Source: a virus. Taken from it: a DNA stretch of 20,705 bases. The stretch is from positions 1 to 20,705 of IMG/VR virus record IMGVR_UViG_3300025771_000245; one strand, written 5' to 3'. Every line of letters starts with the position of its first letter. Position 1 is the stretch's first letter. The notes beneath the pieces were generated by a model that made no database searches, was not told where the DNA came from, and saw nothing but the letters and a program-made list of their open reading frames with translations. Shown here piece by piece: positions 14,970-20,380 of the stretch. Position numbers and translations under genes: made by a program.

Positions 14970-14986
14970 TTGGCATGGTTCTTGCA
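14970..14986 (+). promoter_or_regulatory. Sigma54-like -24/-12 motif, copy 1
   Basis: TTGGCATGGTTCTTGCA matches the core TTGGCAYG-N4-TTGCA: GG at -24 (14972-14973) and GC at -12 (14984-14985), 12 bases apart. It faces the plus-strand early genes, with a start expected near 14996. It may instead be part of the local repeat family (TTGRCAYGG) with another meaning. Confidence 0.4.
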
Positions 14987-15017
14987 CGAGGTGCACCATA
15001 AGACCAACACGGGAAAC

Positions 15018-15034
15018 TTGGCATGGTGTTTGCA
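15018..15034 (+). promoter_or_regulatory. Sigma54-like -24/-12 motif, copy 2
   Basis: TTGGCATGGTGTTTGCA repeats the same core 48 bases after copy 1, with the GG (15020-15021) and GC (15032-15033) spacing kept while the N4 changes (GTTC to GTGT). The expected start is near 15045. The conserved fixed bases and free spacer are what two real sites would show, but two copies of one repeat would look similar. Confidence 0.4.
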
Positions 15035-15218
15035 TGGGTTGACAAGTGTGTGAGCTTATGTTGGACCCTTTGGAGCTACCTTTATATCACGCACGTACGC
15101 GACTATATGATTCACCTGGTGTTGTCAATAGTCCAAACATGTGAAATATTTACAGTTGACACGGGTCATCAAATGCGGCCTAATGAAGTCAACAGCAACA
15201 AAGACGGAGCAACACAAC

Positions 15219-15467
15219 ATGACTACAACATACAACGGATGGACAAACAGAGAGACATGGCAGGCTAACCTATGGCTTGACAACGACGGCATCTTTGAGA
15301 TGTTTAGAGAAGATCGGGAAGCAGTAACACCGGAACGGCTAGAGTCATTCCTTGAGGAACTGCTACACGAGCACACTGGACAAGGCTCACTATTAGGTGA
15401 CATCGTTACCGACTGGATGTTATCGGTTAACTTTGACGAAATAACAGCCAACGTAAACGAGGAATAA
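15219..15467 (+). CDS. 82-residue early protein, DUF7249-like
   Basis: I place the start at ATG 15219 (MTTTYNGWTNRETWQANLWL), with ACGGAG 9 bases before it; longer frames start in the control region without a good site. The block YNGWTNRETWxxNLWLDND is one I recognise from a large family of small phage proteins (DUF7249). The middle is acidic (FREDREAVTPERLESFLEEL) and helical, and the end has DEITANVNEE. It is the first gene of the plus-strand block. The function is unknown; in this position it may be an early host-interaction protein, which is inference only. Confidence 0.75.
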   Translation: MTTTYNGWTNRETWQANLWLDNDGIFEMFREDREAVTPERLESFLEELLHEHTGQGSLLGDIVTDWMLSVNFDEITANVNEE

Positions 15468-15472
15468 ACACA

Positions 15473-15646
15473 ATGACAACTTATCAAGCGGCGTTGTACA
15501 AACTAAACAAAGCTAAAACACTGAAGGAACTTAAAAGGCTAGACAAAAGTTTTGAAAGGATTTACAACAATGGCTTGTTTACAGTCATTCAGTATCAGAC
15601 ACTAGATCAAAAACTGGTAGATAAACTAATTGAATTAGAGGGCTAA
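15473..15646 (+). CDS. 57-residue helical early protein
   Basis: The frame runs from ATG 15473 to TAA 15646, with GAGGA 9 bases before ATG, and exactly fills the gap between two genes. The product MTTYQAALYKLNKAKTLKE continues LKRLDKSFERIYNNGLF and ends LDQKLVDKLIELEG. It is a Lys/Leu-rich helical hairpin with no Cys or membrane segment. I do not recognise a family. The strong ribosome site and exact fit argue for coding. Confidence 0.7.
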   Translation: MTTYQAALYKLNKAKTLKELKRLDKSFERIYNNGLFTVIQYQTLDQKLVDKLIELEG

Positions 15647-15649
15647 CCA

Positions 15650-15886
15650 ATGAAACTTAAGCAACTAGGCAGCAACAAGACACAAGTCACCTTCGACCTT
15701 CATACTGGCAAGATGGACGTGTTGTTCAGCTATGAGACACCAGTGGCAGCATGGCTACCAAACAGAGGCTACATACGCACAAACCAGAAGTTTAGCGTTA
15801 CCACTACCAAACACATTAACCAGTGGCTAAACGGTGCTGAAGCTCAGGAAGTGCCGCAGTCACAACTAGAGGAGCTAGTATCATGA
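15650..15886 (+). CDS. 78-residue early protein, DUF8033-like
   Basis: The product begins MKLKQLGSNKTQVTFDL and has FSYETPVAAWLPNRGYIRT, then FSVTTTKHINQWLNGAEA. The pattern (KQLGSNKTxVxF, LFSYxTPVAAxxPxRGYIRT, SVTTxxHINQWL) matches a family of small beta-rich phage proteins that I know as DUF8033. The function is unknown. The gene follows the 57-residue gene by 3 bases and overlaps the next by ATGA, in a tight early operon. Confidence 0.75.
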   Translation: MKLKQLGSNKTQVTFDLHTGKMDVLFSYETPVAAWLPNRGYIRTNQKFSVTTTKHINQWLNGAEAQEVPQSQLEELVS

Positions 15887-16104
15887 AGGACACTATTGAC
15901 TGCTTTACAAGCTTTGACATGAACCAAGGTAAAACTAAAGTATTCTGCGGCTACTCAGGCATAAACAATGCTCACATAGTCTGGAGACAAGATGGTGACT
16001 ACGTGGGCAACATGTTGATCTACAGTGACGCTGGAGACGCTTTGGAGGACTTCAATACACGTAAAGAGTTTGCACAGTCTATGGGAGCGCTAGATCATGT
16101 TTGA
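15883..16104 (+). CDS. 73-residue hypothetical early protein
   Basis: The product begins MKDTIDCFTSFDMNQGKTKV and continues with FCGYSGINNAHIVWRQDGDY and an acidic helical end with DALEDFNTRKEF. It seems to be a small alpha/beta protein and I recognise no family. Its start overlaps the preceding stop by ATGA, and its last 8 bases overlap the next small membrane-protein gene. The short spacing and overlaps fit an early operon of host-takeover genes, though its own role cannot be seen. Confidence 0.7.
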   Translation: MKDTIDCFTSFDMNQGKTKVFCGYSGINNAHIVWRQDGDYVGNMLIYSDAGDALEDFNTRKEFAQSMGALDHV

Positions 16105-16222
16105 ACAGTGGCAACCATGGTGGGACGTTGTGATCCTTTTGGTGGGCTTTGGCATCACGTCAATGGTACTTAAGGCATACGAGATGCGAACCAGGAAACC
16201 CAAAGGAGCAACCAGGAAATGA
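16097..16222 (+). CDS. 41-residue single-pass membrane protein
   Basis: The frame runs from ATG 16097 to TGA 16222, overlapping the upstream gene by 8 bases and the methyltransferase-like gene by ATGA. GGGAG lies 9 bases before its ATG. The product is MFEQWQPWWDVVILLVGFGI then TSMVLKAYEMRTRKPKG, with one membrane span (about 10-27) after a Trp-rich start and a positive C-terminal tail, so the tail is probably cytoplasmic. The function is unknown. The overlap on both sides supports it as a coupled gene rather than a chance frame. Confidence 0.65.
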   Translation: MFEQWQPWWDVVILLVGFGITSMVLKAYEMRTRKPKGATRK

Positions 16223-16803
16223 GAGTCTTAGTCGCTTGTGAATATTCAGGGAGAGTAAGAGAAGCCTTTGCAGCTTTAGGGCATGATGCGTGGTCATGTG
16301 ATCTATTACCTGCAGATGATAACTCATCAAAGCATTATCAAGAGGACTGCATCGGAGTAATGAAACGAGAACAATGGGACATTATCATAATGCACCCGCC
16401 ATGCACAGCTTTAGCTGTCTCTGGTAACGCTTGGTACGGTCAAGGCATGCCAAAACATAACGAGAGACTGAAGGCCATAGAGTGGACTAGAGAGCTTTGG
16501 GAGACTGCAAAGGCAAACGCTAAGTTTGTCTGTATGGAAAATCCTGTTGGTGTCTTACCTTTTAAGCCTACGCAGTATGTTCAGCCTTGGATGTTTGGAC
16601 ATCCTGAGTCAAAGAAAACCGGCCTTTGGTTGCACAACTTACCGCCATTAACTGAGACTGACAACGTAAAAGAAGTAATGGACAAACTTCCAAAGAACCA
16701 ACAACAGAGAATTCATTACTTACCACCTAGTGCTGACAGATGGAAGATTAGAAGCACTACCTTTGAAGGCGTAGCGGAAGCTATGGCTAATCAATGGGGG
16801 TAA
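16219..16803 (+). CDS. Small C5-cytosine-methyltransferase-like protein
   Basis: The 194-residue protein has VLVACEYSGRVREAF (3-17) at the usual SAM-loop place, CD at 27-28 after the second strand, DIIIMHPPCTALAVSG (54-69) with Pro-Pro-Cys62 as in motif IV, and MENP (106-109) as in motif VI (ENV in bacterial enzymes). It also has QPWMFGHPESKKTGLWL (122-138) and a C-terminal TTFEGVAEAMANQWG resembling motif X. It lacks the FxGxG of motif I and any target-recognition domain; bacterial enzymes have over 300 residues. Such short forms are common in phages and are usually annotated as DNA methyltransferases, though activity is seldom shown. AAGGAG lies 10 bases before ATG. It may protect phage DNA or act on nucleotides; the target is unknown. 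Confidence 0.75.
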   Translation: MRVLVACEYSGRVREAFAALGHDAWSCDLLPADDNSSKHYQEDCIGVMKREQWDIIIMHPPCTALAVSGNAWYGQGMPKHNERLKAIEWTRELWETAKANAKFVCMENPVGVLPFKPTQYVQPWMFGHPESKKTGLWLHNLPPLTETDNVKEVMDKLPKNQQQRIHYLPPSADRWKIRSTTFEGVAEAMANQWG

Positions 16804-16806
16804 CTT

Positions 16807-16950
16807 ATGAAATTTAACTTTTACTTTTCGTCTAAACCTATGCTACAACTATTGTACATACCAAGCCATAACAACTTAAGATATACCTACGTGTTGTCCG
16901 TTGCATGGTTTAGGTGTGAAATAAGTAAATATTACTGGAGGTACTTTTGA
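16807..16950 (+). CDS. 47-residue hypothetical protein
   Basis: The frame starts at ATG 16807, after GGGGG with 6-base spacing, and ends TGA 16950. The product MKFNFYFSSKPMLQLLYIPS continues with LRYTYVLSVAWFRCEISKYY and WRYF. It is aromatic-rich with a possible short membrane or surface helix. Small proteins with an ending like VLSxAWxxxEISxYYW occur in other phages I recall, without a role. Its stop overlaps the next gene's TTG start (TTGA), in keeping with coupling. The start site and tight placement are the main evidence. Confidence 0.6.
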   Translation: MKFNFYFSSKPMLQLLYIPSHNNLRYTYVLSVAWFRCEISKYYWRYF

Positions 16951-17111
16951 AGAACAGAAGCCACGTAAAGGACTACTTTATGTCACAGGAAGAAGTAGCC
17001 AAAGCGTTAAACATGACACGTTCAGAAGTTCAACAAACGGAATGCACAGCATTGAAGAAGTTAAAACGATCAGGTAAGCTCAGGAGATACGTAGGAGCTA
17101 AGGAGAACTAA
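16947..17111 (+). CDS. Small HTH protein, sigma-70 region-4-like
   Basis: I choose TTG 16947 as start because GGAGG lies 5 bases before it and TTGA joins it to the previous stop; an ATG at 16980 would remove 11 residues and lacks this site. The 54-residue product MKNRSHVKDYFMSQEEVAKA continues LNMTRSEVQQTECTALKKLK and ends in a basic stretch. The block MSQEEVAKALNMTRSEVQQTE..ALKKLKR matches sigma-70 region 4.2 (TLEEVGxxLGVTRERVRQIE..ALRKLR), the helix-turn-helix that binds the -35 box. It has no region 2, so it cannot act as a full sigma factor. It could compete with or redirect host polymerase at -35 sites. Confidence 0.7.
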   Translation: MKNRSHVKDYFMSQEEVAKALNMTRSEVQQTECTALKKLKRSGKLRRYVGAKEN

Positions 17112-17113
17112 AG

Positions 17114-17368
17114 ATGGCGAGAGAACTAGTGGACATCTGGCAGGACGACTATGACAACATGGTGGAAGGCAAAGGCATCTATCGGGACTACGAGAGAGAT
17201 CCTGAAGAGGAGCCGGACTTTGACGCTATGGACACGACAGTAACTAATTTACTGCTAACCACTGAGGAACTAAACCAGGAACACCAGAGGCAACTAGAGA
17301 GAATGCAACAGTTAGCCGACGCAATTAAACACTGGAGATACTTAACAGGGAGAATTAACAATGGTTGA
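17114..17368 (+). CDS. 84-residue acidic hypothetical protein
   Basis: The product begins MARELVDIWQDDYDNMVEGK and has an acidic middle (ERDPEEEPDFDAMD) followed by a long Gln/Glu/Arg helix with LTTEELNQEHQRQLERMQQL and a basic end (HWRYLTGRINNG). The helix would form a coiled coil, so the protein is probably a dimer or binds a partner. I recognise no family. AAGGAG is 8 bases before ATG, just after the region-4-like gene, and the end overlaps the next gene by 8 bases. An acidic early protein could mimic DNA, but nothing specific supports that. Confidence 0.7.
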   Translation: MARELVDIWQDDYDNMVEGKGIYRDYERDPEEEPDFDAMDTTVTNLLLTTEELNQEHQRQLERMQQLADAIKHWRYLTGRINNG

Positions 17369-17558
17369 ACATATGCTGCCACCAGATCCTACAGACTACT
17401 TTAGTGCTGCAGAAATGGATTACATGATGGCTATGATTGAGGACTATGAAGTTGAAATGTTTAGACTTCAGGTGAAACAAAGGCTGAAAGAGATGGACAG
17501 GAGCGACCTAGAGCGCAACATGTTGGACATCTACGGAGACGACTGGAAAAACATATGA
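17361..17558 (+). CDS. 65-residue acidic, Met-rich hypothetical protein
   Basis: The product begins MVEHMLPPDPTDYFSAAEMD, then YMMAMIEDYEVEMFRLQVKQ and ends LDIYGDDWKNI. It is highly acidic, helical and rich in Met, with no zinc or membrane motif. I recognise no family. GGGAG 8 bases before ATG and the 8-base and ATGA overlaps with its neighbours indicate translation in a coupled series. Confidence 0.65.
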   Translation: MVEHMLPPDPTDYFSAAEMDYMMAMIEDYEVEMFRLQVKQRLKEMDRSDLERNMLDIYGDDWKNI

Positions 17559-17743
17559 GATGTAAAGCATGTGATCGAATATTGGAAGAAAAAGAATTGT
17601 TAAAGAAAGACAACCAAGGGAACTTTATTGATCTATGCAACAACTGCTTATTTTCTTCTATAGATACTAATGTAGACAGCATTGGTACTATTACTGAGGA
17701 TTTATTCTTGACAAATGATGAGGACTATGATACCCTCTACTAA
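17555..17743 (+). CDS. 62-residue zinc-ribbon protein
   Basis: The product begins MRCKACDRILEEKELLKKD and has a second pair in IDLCNNCLFSS. Cys3-x2-Cys6 and Cys28-x2-Cys31 make a four-Cys zinc ribbon, and an acidic tail (EDLFLTNDEDYDTLY) follows. Ribbons of the form MRCKACDxxL..LCxxC are common early proteins in marine phages and may bind nucleic acid or polymerase subunits. The specific role is not known. It ends the first early group; the 139-base gap with the 13-bp repeats follows. Confidence 0.75.
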   Translation: MRCKACDRILEEKELLKKDNQGNFIDLCNNCLFSSIDTNVDSIGTITEDLFLTNDEDYDTLY

Positions 17744-17766
17744 AGTAGTACCTATGTAGTACCTTA

Positions 17767-17845
17767 GAAGTAAACAGAAGTAGTTAAACATTAGTAGTAA
17801 ACAAAAGTAGTAAACAAAAGTAGTAAACAAAAGTAGTAAACAACA
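17767..17845 (+). repeat. 13-bp tandem repeats in a gene-free gap (iteron-like)
   Basis: The word AGTAGTAAACAAA is repeated head-to-tail at 17793, 17806, 17819 and 17832 (the fourth copy ends AAC). Two or three degenerate copies precede it (AAGTAAACAG and AAGTAGTTAAACATT from about 17768). GTAGTAC/TAGTAC words flank the array. It lies in the only gap of this size (17744-17882, 139 bases) within the early block. Such arrays act as iterons of replication origins or as binding sites for regulators. There are no spacers of constant length, so it is not a CRISPR array. Confidence 0.8.
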
Positions 17846-17882
17846 TTAGTACTTCAGTAGTACAACAGGAGATAACTTAAGT

Positions 17883-18137
17883 ATGATTAGAGACGAGTTT
17901 AGTGTGTACGAAGTGACCGGAGGTGACTACTCCATTTATCGACTAGGCTTCATTGAGGCCAGAGAGATCGCTAACGAGATAATGAGGCGTGACCCTTATG
18001 GTGGTATACCTTTTGTTTTTAAGCTTGAGATGGACGCTAGAGAAGCTCCTAGCGACACTGTGAAAATCAGTAGGTCCGACTTTGAAGTATTCCTGGACAA
18101 AGTTAGTGATCCATTTCCAACACCAGAGGACGATTAA
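17883..18137 (+). CDS. 84-residue hypothetical protein
   Basis: The product begins MIRDEFSVYEVTGGDYSIYR and has LGFIEAREIANEIMRRDPYG, then FVFKLEMDAREAPSDTVKIS and an acidic end (PFPTPEDD). It is predicted to be a small alpha/beta protein. I recognise no family. It is the first gene after the 13-bp repeats; AGGAG is 11 bases before ATG. It is followed by a 62-residue gene after one base and then the SSB gene, so a role in replication or its control is possible from place only. Confidence 0.65.
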   Translation: MIRDEFSVYEVTGGDYSIYRLGFIEAREIANEIMRRDPYGGIPFVFKLEMDAREAPSDTVKISRSDFEVFLDKVSDPFPTPEDD

Positions 18138-18138
18138 C

Positions 18139-18327
18139 ATGACTTACAAACAACTATTGGAAGTTTTACAGCGTATGCCTGAGTGTTATCTTGACCAACA
18201 AGTGACTTTCAGTTCTGGAGAAGAAGACGAGCAAGTAATCAATGCAGCTAGAATTTCCTACTTTACGTACCTTGTGAACGATCCTAGTATGCCAACAGAA
18301 GGCAACTTTGTGTTGGCTTTTGACTAA
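18139..18327 (+). CDS. 62-residue hypothetical protein
   Basis: I place the start at ATG 18139, which has GAGGA 8 bases before it, rather than at the in-frame ATG 18082 within the upstream gene. The product MTYKQLLEVLQRMPECYLDQ continues QVTFSSGEEDEQVINAARIS and ends FVLAFD. The layout (a first helix TYKQLLExLxxMPxxxLxxxVT, an acidic loop and short strands) is shared with short phage proteins that I have seen without a function. It follows the previous stop by one base. Confidence 0.65.
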   Translation: MTYKQLLEVLQRMPECYLDQQVTFSSGEEDEQVINAARISYFTYLVNDPSMPTEGNFVLAFD

Positions 18328-18342
18328 ATGATGTGGTATAAT
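18313..18342 (+). promoter_or_regulatory. Extended -10 promoter before the SSB gene
   Basis: TATAAT (18337-18342) is a perfect -10 box with TGG directly before it (an extended -10). A partial -35, TTGGCT, lies 18 bases upstream (18313-18318). Transcription should start near 18349, about 50 bases before the SSB ATG at 18400. An inverted repeat CTAGA-GAGGA-TCTAG (18353-18367) lies at the start of the transcript and could be an operator or hairpin. Confidence 0.6.
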
Positions 18343-18399
18343 ATTAGTATGGCTAGAGAGGATCTAGTCGCAACCCAAGTAGAAACGGAGATTATTCCA

Positions 18400-18771
18400 A
18401 TGGCAACAATCGAAGGCATTTGTAACTTTAGCAACCTAACTGAGCATGACGTGTACAACGGTCAGGACACCGGCCAATTCTCTATGACTATCACTGTGTC
18501 AGAGGACGACGCCAGTGAATTAGCGGCGCTAGGTGTAAAGATTAAGGACTACCAAGGTGCTAAGCAGCGTAAGTTTAAGTCAAAGTACGACGTACGGACA
18601 TTTGACGCTGAAGGTAATCCTTACAGAGGTGAAGTACCTTATAACTCTAAGGTTCGCCTGAAGTACAAGCTAGGTCAGCCACATCCTGTACACGGTGTGT
18701 CTACTTACCTGGAAGCAGTAAAAGTTTTAGAAGAAGCAGAGTTGGAACTAGGAGAACTCGCAGACTTCTAA
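18400..18771 (+). CDS. ssb: Single-stranded DNA-binding protein
   Basis: I choose ATG 18400 (MATIEGICNFSNLTEHDV), with CGGAG 9 bases before it; the frame is open back to 18328 but that part includes a promoter and has no site. The 123-residue product is beta-rich with an OB-fold pattern (FSMTITVSED, KSKYDVRTFD, SKVRLKYKLGQPH). It ends in an acidic tail with a C-terminal Phe (ELELGELADF), the mark of SSB proteins that contact polymerase or helicase. It coats single-stranded DNA during replication. It is shorter than T7 gp2.5 (232 residues). The primase-helicase gene follows after one base. Confidence 0.75.
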   Translation: MATIEGICNFSNLTEHDVYNGQDTGQFSMTITVSEDDASELAALGVKIKDYQGAKQRKFKSKYDVRTFDAEGNPYRGEVPYNSKVRLKYKLGQPHPVHGVSTYLEAVKVLEEAELELGELADF

Positions 18772-18772
18772 C

Positions 18773-20380
18773 ATGGCTAACTTTGTGAGACATGAAGGGT
18801 GTCCCAAGTGTAATTCTTCGGACGCCCTTGCTATTTACGACGACGGTTCTACGCATTGCTTTAGTGCCGTTTGTGATTACCATACAGGTGGAACAGGTGA
18901 CATGTCCGAAGTTATACCCATTGCAAAAGCTAAGCCACTACAGATGTTTGGTACAGTGGCGGCTATACCTAACAGAAGAATATCCAAAGAAACCTGTATG
19001 CGCTTTGGCGTTACCATTGAGTACGGCACTACAGGTGAAATAGTCAAACACTACTACCCTTACTATGACGTAAACACAGGTGAAGTATGTGCAGCCAAAG
19101 TCAGAGAAGTCAAAACCAAAAACTTTTTTAGTAACGGAGACCCAAAGAATGCTGGGTTCTTCGGACAACAACAGTGCAGTACTAACAAGTTCATAACAAT
19201 CACGGAAGGTGAACTTGACGCCTTAGCTGTGTACGAGATGTTCAACAAGCAGTACGACGTGGTGTCACTACGTGCAGGTGCGTCCTCTGCAGCCAAGGAG
19301 ATCAAGGAACAGCTAGAGTGGCTCGAAGGGTACGACCAAGTGGTACTCTGCTTTGACAATGACAAGGCCGGTGACGCTGCTCTGGAACAAGTCAAAGATC
19401 TCTTTAGCCCCAACAAGTTAAAAATAGTAAAGTTACCGTTGAAGGACGCCAGTGACATGCTCATGGCGAACCGTGTTAAGGACTTTACGCAAGCATGGTG
19501 GAATGCAAAGGTTTACCGTCCTGACGGCATTGTTGCAGGAACTGACACATGGGACACACTGGTACAAAAGCGCCAGGTGAAGTCCATACCTTATCCTTGG
19601 AACGGCCTCAATGAGTTAACAAGAGGACATCGGCCTTATGAGTTGGTCACGATCACTAGCGGCAGTGGTATGGGAAAGTCCCAATTTATCAGAGAAATCG
19701 AATATGATTTACTACGCCGATGCGAAGGCAATATTGGAGTCTTGGCGCTTGAGGAAGATTTGGCCAGAACATCGCTTGGTATCATGTCGGTGGCAGCAAA
19801 CAGACCCTTACACTTGGAAGAGGACACGCCAGTGGACGAGCTTCGGCCATTCTGGGAAGCCACATTGGGAACAGGACGTTACTACTTATTTGACCATTGG
19901 GGGTCAACTTCAGCAGATAACTTGCTCGCCCGTGTTCGCTACATGGCAAAAGCACTTGACTGCCGGTACGTCGTACTGGATCACTTGTCCATCGTCGTCA
20001 GTTCCCAAGAGTCAGGAGACGAGAGAAAAGCCATTGACGAGATCATGACACGCCTACGCACACTCGTAGCTGAAACAGGCATCTGCCTATTCCTCGTGTC
20101 ACACTTACGCAGGTCACAAGGCAAGGCACACGAGGACGGAGCACAGATCAGCTTAGGTGAACTACGTGGTTCACAAGCTATCGCACAGTTGTCAGACATT
20201 GTCATTGGTATGGAACGTGACCAGCAGAACGAAAACGAAGACGTAAGAAACACTACTACTGTTCGTGTCCTCAAGAATAGGTACACAGGTGAAACTGGAC
20301 CCGCTTGTTGGCTGCAGTACGACAAACAAACAGGGAGGTTACAGGAAGTCGTAAATCCTAATGCAAATGAGGACTTTTGA
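18773..20380 (+). CDS. Primase-helicase, T7 gp4-type
   Basis: The 535-residue protein has an N-terminal zinc ribbon with Cys10, Cys13, Cys29 and Cys34. A TOPRIM primase part follows, with ITEGELDAL (about 142-150) and LCFDNDKAGD (about 192-201). The C-terminal DnaB-type helicase has Walker A ITSGSGMGKSQF (about 293-304), Walker B VVLDHLSI (about 400-407) and SHLRRSQ/GELRGSQAIAQ. It makes RNA primers and unwinds DNA at the fork as a ring, powered by nucleotide hydrolysis. The end NEDF is an acidic tail with a final Phe, as in T7 gp4. It lies one base after the SSB gene, with no strong ribosome site, so it is probably coupled. The polymerase gene should be nearby to the right. Confidence 0.92.
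   Translation: MANFVRHEGCPKCNSSDALAIYDDGSTHCFSAVCDYHTGGTGDMSEVIPIAKAKPLQMFGTVAAIPNRRISKETCMRFGVTIEYGTTGEIVKHYYPYYDVNTGEVCAAKVREVKTKNFFSNGDPKNAGFFGQQQCSTNKFITITEGELDALAVYEMFNKQYDVVSLRAGASSAAKEIKEQLEWLEGYDQVVLCFDNDKAGDAALEQVKDLFSPNKLKIVKLPLKDASDMLMANRVKDFTQAWWNAKVYRPDGIVAGTDTWDTLVQKRQVKSIPYPWNGLNELTRGHRPYELVTITSGSGMGKSQFIREIEYDLLRRCEGNIGVLALEEDLARTSLGIMSVAANRPLHLEEDTPVDELRPFWEATLGTGRYYLFDHWGSTSADNLLARVRYMAKALDCRYVVLDHLSIVVSSQESGDERKAIDEIMTRLRTLVAETGICLFLVSHLRRSQGKAHEDGAQISLGELRGSQAIAQLSDIVIGMERDQQNENEDVRNTTTVRVLKNRYTGETGPACWLQYDKQTGRLQEVVNPNANEDF

Larger units (their letters stand above)
14677..15218. other. Divergent gene-free control region
   Basis: No convincing gene lies in these 542 bases. 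The left third is A/T rich and holds the minus-strand promoter. The middle has a C6 run (14881-14886), AACTATAGTT (14851-14860) and short palindromes (GTTGCAAC near 14945, GGTGCACC near 14991). The right part has repeated words: ACAYGGG at 14872, 14938, 15007 and 15159, with GCATGGG at 15032, and TTGACA on the plus strand at 14935, 15039 and 15156. The plus-strand -35-like boxes lack good -10 partners at 17 bases (TAGCCA, TGGACC and CCTAAT). The early plus-strand promoter and possibly an origin should be here. Confidence 0.6.

Noticed and set aside
14677-15218. T7-type phage RNA polymerase promoters or tRNA genes
   Set aside because: No T7-like consensus with an invariant CACTATA core and no cloverleaf arms were found by eye.
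15023-15268. Plus-strand open frame of 81 codons
   Set aside because: It begins inside the sigma54-like motif and overlaps the well-supported 82-residue gene in another frame; its product is Cys/His-rich without pattern.
17708-17736. TTGACA with TACCCT 17 bases later on the plus strand
   Set aside because: A perfect -35 but a poor -10 (3 of 6), inside the zinc-ribbon gene. It may help read the genes after the repeats but I do not call it.
17744-17882. CRISPR-like array
   Set aside because: The 13-base units abut directly, with no unique spacers.
18082-18138. N-terminal extension of the 62-residue gene
   Set aside because: It overlaps the end of the upstream gene, and the ATG at 18139 has a good ribosome site.
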